Source of the DNA: Rhodoplanes sp049284695
Lineage (GTDB): Bacteria; Pseudomonadota; Alphaproteobacteria; Rhizobiales; Xanthobacteraceae
NCBI GenBank assembly: GCA_049284695.1
Contig: JBAPYK010000237.1
Location: 1 to 7,371, forward strand
Direction of reading: 5' to 3'
Length of the DNA: 7,371 nt
The position numbers and the translations under genes are program-made. The notes beneath the pieces are model-generated. The model saw nothing but the letters and a program-made list of their open reading frames with translations. It was not told the origin of the DNA and did no database searches. This document shows positions 6,116 through 7,371 of this stretch, one piece after another (the first letter of the stretch is position 1; every line of letters begins with the position of its first letter).

Positions 6116-7180
6116 ATGTTGTACGCGACCTTGGCATCGCTCTGCATTCTGGCTCAGGTAGCAACTCCGTCCACCAGCATCGACGAGCGAATCGATCGCT
6201 TTGTACGCGAGGAAATGGCGAGACAGCACATACCCGGCGCGGCGGTAGCAGTTATCAAAAATGGAGTAACGTTGCGTGCCGAAGGGTACGGCGTCGCCAA
6301 CATCGAGCACTGTGTGCCCGCGCAAAGAGAGAGCGTTTTTCAATCCGGATCGCTGGGGAAACAATTTACGGCGGCTGGGATCATGGTGTTGGTGGAGCGA
6401 GGCAAGCTCGATCTGGACGATCCGATAGCCCGCCACCTTCCCTCGCCCGCGCGATGGGGATCGATCACGGTGCGGCACTTACTAACGCACACATCGGGAC
6501 TGCCTGATGATGAATTAGTGTTGAATCTCCGACGCGACTACACCGAGAACGAGCTTGCGCTGTTCACCGCATCGCTTCCGCGCCGGTATCGGCCGGGTCA
6601 ATCCTTTCAGTACAGCAATCTCGGCTATGCACTCCTTGGCATCATCATTCGGCGTGTCTCCGGACAATTCTATGGTGACTTTCTTCGCGAAAATATCTTC
6701 ATACCAGCGGGCATGCATACCACGCGCATAATCAGCGAGGCAGATATCGTGCCCAGACGTGTGGCAGGGTATCGACTGGTCGCGAAGCAAATAAAAAATC
6801 AGGAGTGGGTTGCGCCGAGTCACAACACGACGGCGGATGGGGCGCTCCACCTGACGCTTCTCGATCTTATCGCTTGGGAGCGGGTGGTTCGTACGCGAGC
6901 ACTCCTCAGCGCCGTGAGCTGGTCGAAAATCTTCCAGCCCGCGACGCTTTTAAACGGTCGGAAGAGCTCGTACGGATTTGCATGGGAGTTGGAGCGACAA
7001 GGTGGAAAAGATATTCATTATCATGACGGCTCTTGGCAAGGATTTGAAACGTTGCTGATTCGGTATGTTGACGACAACCTGTCGGTCATTATTCTCGCCA
7101 ACCTTGCCGATGCCGAATTAAGACGACTCGCCGACGGAATCGCAGCGATCGTAAACGGCGAGGCATCGCGGGGCGGGTGA
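6116..7180 (+). CDS. Serine hydrolase, beta-lactamase/D-alanyl-carboxypeptidase-like (PF00144)
   Basis: A 354-residue protein of the class C beta-lactamase-related serine hydrolases, which include esterases, DD-peptidases and D-amino-acid amidases. The nucleophile motif S-x-x-K is Ser79-Leu-Gly-Lys82 in FQSGSLGKQFTA. VRHLLTHTSGLP (119-130) is the conserved loop after it, and Y-x-N is Tyr166-Ser-Asn168 in FQYSNLGYALLG. The third motif is His303-Asp-Gly305 in HYHDGSWQGF, where HTG or HGG is more usual. All three catalytic elements are thus present. The N-terminus (MLYATLASLCILAQVA) is a hydrophobic export-like segment without the usual positive charge, so export is likely but not certain. The start is supported by GGGAG six bases upstream. 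Codons such as AAA, ATA and TTA are more frequent than in the neighbouring GC-rich genes, suggesting acquisition by transfer. Antibiotic hydrolysis cannot be inferred from the fold. No terminator is seen before the converging gene at 7250. Confidence 0.93.
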   Translation: MLYATLASLCILAQVATPSTSIDERIDRFVREEMARQHIPGAAVAVIKNGVTLRAEGYGVANIEHCVPAQRESVFQSGSLGKQFTAAGIMVLVERGKLDLDDPIARHLPSPARWGSITVRHLLTHTSGLPDDELVLNLRRDYTENELALFTASLPRRYRPGQSFQYSNLGYALLGIIIRRVSGQFYGDFLRENIFIPAGMHTTRIISEADIVPRRVAGYRLVAKQIKNQEWVAPSHNTTADGALHLTLLDLIAWERVVRTRALLSAVSWSKIFQPATLLNGRKSSYGFAWELERQGGKDIHYHDGSWQGFETLLIRYVDDNLSVIILANLADAELRRLADGIAAIVNGEASRGG

Positions 7181-7249
7181 CGCCGCACGATGCCGAGCAA
7201 GTCGTCGTATTCTAAAGGTTGCTTGGCAGTTCTTGATAGAGAATCCAAA

Positions 7250-7371
7250 CTAAATCAAATACAGCGGAGCCACGAAGGTGACGGCGCGGCCGTCGTGGAT
7301 GTGGGTTCGCTTCACCTTCAGCATTATGTTCTCGAAGCTGTGAAACTGCAGGAAACCGTCGAGCTCCTTAG
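7250..7371 (-). CDS. Unrecognised protein, C-terminal end only (runs off the right edge)
   Basis: On the minus strand an open frame enters from the right edge and ends at TAG (7252-7250). It encodes 39 residues ending in THIHDGRAVTFVAPLYLI. The residue mix (alternating hydrophobic and charged, GELDGF-like turn, beta-strand-like end) and GC-rich codon choice look like real coding sequence, and it converges on the serine hydrolase gene with 69 bases between the stops. I do not recognise a family from this much sequence, and the start lies outside the window. Confidence 0.45.
   Translation of the reverse strand, partial: KELDGFLQFHSFENIMLKVKRTHIHDGRAVTFVAPLYLI

Noticed and set aside
6116..6170. 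Lipoprotein signal with Cys10 in the serine hydrolase
   Set aside because: The residue before the Cys is Leu, not Gly, Ala or Ser, and the n-region lacks positive charge, so no true lipobox is present.

Overview
The window is GC-rich, and its coding style fits an alphaproteobacterium of the Hyphomicrobiales (Bradyrhizobium/Xanthobacteraceae-like). This placement rests on gene types and codon use, not on a search. Five full-length protein genes, one tRNA, two adjoining gene remnants and one edge-truncated gene can be supported.

Left part, all on the minus strand (transcription runs right to left). A two-gene amino-sugar catabolic operon encodes a double-SIS-domain sugar-phosphate isomerase/deaminase and N-acetylglucosamine-6-phosphate deacetylase (nagA). 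The two genes overlap by four bases (ATGA). After 229 bases comes a gene for an exported caspase-family (C14) protein of 623 residues, whose C-terminal region is a tract of about 23 pentapeptide units of the type (D/G)-K-P-x-I. The gap before the caspase gene holds an exact TGTGA-N6-TCACA palindrome, the classical CRP-type operator. A strong hairpin terminator follows the caspase gene. At the left edge a well-formed start of a SpoIIAA-like (STAS/SEC14) gene runs, out of frame, into the C-terminal part of an FAD-dependent monooxygenase. This looks like a deletion scar or an assembly join.

Right part, plus strand. After about 420 bases with no recognisable gene comes a CoA-binding (YccU-type) Rossmann protein. 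Next is a tRNA-Leu(CAA) with a good sigma-70 promoter just upstream. After 214 bases with no recognised feature there is a serine beta-lactamase-like hydrolase with more AT-rich codon use than its neighbours. The last 122 bases are the 3' end of an unrecognised minus-strand gene.

How they work together: the SIS protein and NagA would convert GlcNAc-6-phosphate to GlcN-6-phosphate and then to fructose-6-phosphate and ammonia. The CRP-like site between nagA and the caspase gene could tie the caspase to carbon or cAMP status, but that is inference. The most interesting objects are the repeat-tailed exported caspase with its operator, and the left-edge chimeric junction. I see no clear evidence of a wholly new multi-gene system.
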